A stretch of 18,080 nucleotides of DNA, from NCBI GenBank assembly GCA_025966335.1, contig JAICRS010000030.1:1-18080 (forward strand), written 5' to 3'. The notes under the pieces were generated by a model that was not told where the DNA came from, did no database searches, and saw nothing but the letters and a program-made list of their open reading frames with translations. Positions 17,841 through 18,080 of this stretch are shown here, in pieces. Numbering within the stretch: position 1 is the stretch's first letter; every line of letters starts with the position of its first letter. The stretch comes from Nocardioidaceae bacterium (lineage in GTDB: Bacteria; Actinomycetota; Actinomycetes; Propionibacteriales; Nocardioidaceae). The position numbers were made by a program, and so were the translations under genes.

Positions 17841-18080
17841 CGCTCGGTCTCCTCTCGACGGAAGTGCCGGACCTGGTAGACGAGGACCGGAGTGACGGCG
17901 ATCAGCAGGATGACCACGATCGCGGACGCGACGCCGTTGTCTCCGGTGCGGAAGATCTCCTGGAAGAACAGGTTCGCGATGACGTTGGTGCCGTCGCGGC
18001 CGTTGGTGGTGACGTAGATGATGTCGAAGATCTTCAGCACCAGGATCAGCACGGTGATGTAGACGGTGATCATCGTGCCG
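17837..18080 (-). CDS. Carbohydrate ABC transporter permease (MalF-like), C-terminal part
   Basis: The frame is open to the window edge, so only the last 80 residues are present and the start lies outside. The segment MITVYITVLILVLKIFDIIYVTTNGRDGTN, a short periplasmic-type stretch, and a final span (ASAIVVILLIAVTPVLVYQVRHF) followed by a basic tail match the C-terminus of MalF/AglF-type permeases, where FDIIYVTTNGGP-like sequence is common. The stop TGA (17839-17837) overlaps the ATG of the second permease. The substrate-binding protein gene would be expected further along this strand, outside the window. Confidence 0.9.
   Translation of the reverse strand, partial: GTMITVYITVLILVLKIFDIIYVTTNGRDGTNVIANLFFQEIFRTGDNGVASAIVVILLIAVTPVLVYQVRHFRREETER

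Overview
The window looks like chromosomal DNA of a high-GC actinobacterium. The best guess is a Nocardioides-like member of the Propionibacteriales. The signs are very GC-rich third codon positions, many GTG starts, GTGA/ATGA stop-start overlaps, an F420-dependent luciferase-like oxidoreductase, a WES/DGAT acyltransferase, a DUF1707 protein and a class I plus class II fumarase pair. No integrase, transposase, phage gene, tRNA, rRNA or CRISPR array was seen.

Layout. (1) 1-1663: the 3' end of a phosphoketolase gene converges on an F420-dependent oxidoreductase gene. (2) 1730-4866: a molybdate-uptake operon, namely an HTH-TOBE regulator followed by modA, modB and modC, all with 4-base stop-start overlaps. 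A paired palindrome lies in front of the regulator. (3) 4859-6824: glpX (class II fructose-1,6-bisphosphatase), whose start lies inside the end of modC, then a PfkB-family sugar kinase. (4) 6775-8707: two divergent alpha/beta hydrolases; the first overlaps the kinase gene tail to tail. (5) 8708-8975: a gene-free stretch rich in hairpins and repeats. (6) 8976-11328: a WES/DGAT acyltransferase gene preceded on the same strand by a DUF1707/LiaF-like gene. (7) 11401-15331: class I Fe-S fumarase, a spermidine-synthase-like protein and class II fumarase, all on the plus strand. (8) 15332-15601: a gene-free stretch holding an unusual head-to-head array of about 22-bp repeats. (9) 15602-18080, minus strand: the end of a sugar ABC transporter operon (two permeases), the remnant of a GH36 alpha-galactosidase whose catalytic domain is gone, and a secreted transglycosylase-like protein.

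Functionally this is mostly housekeeping central carbon metabolism (phosphoketolase, FBPase, sugar kinase, fumarases) with molybdate uptake, lipid-type hydrolases and storage-lipid synthesis. The less ordinary material lies between the genes. It comprises the converging 22-bp repeat array after fumC, a very long hairpin after the second hydrolase, a repeat-plus-hairpin element after the class I fumarase, twin palindromes in front of the mod operon, and the alpha-galactosidase relic. Several genes appear to have a TANNNT hexamer 6-7 nt before the start codon, which fits leaderless transcription. All family assignments come from reading the sequence and recalling family motifs; no database search was run.
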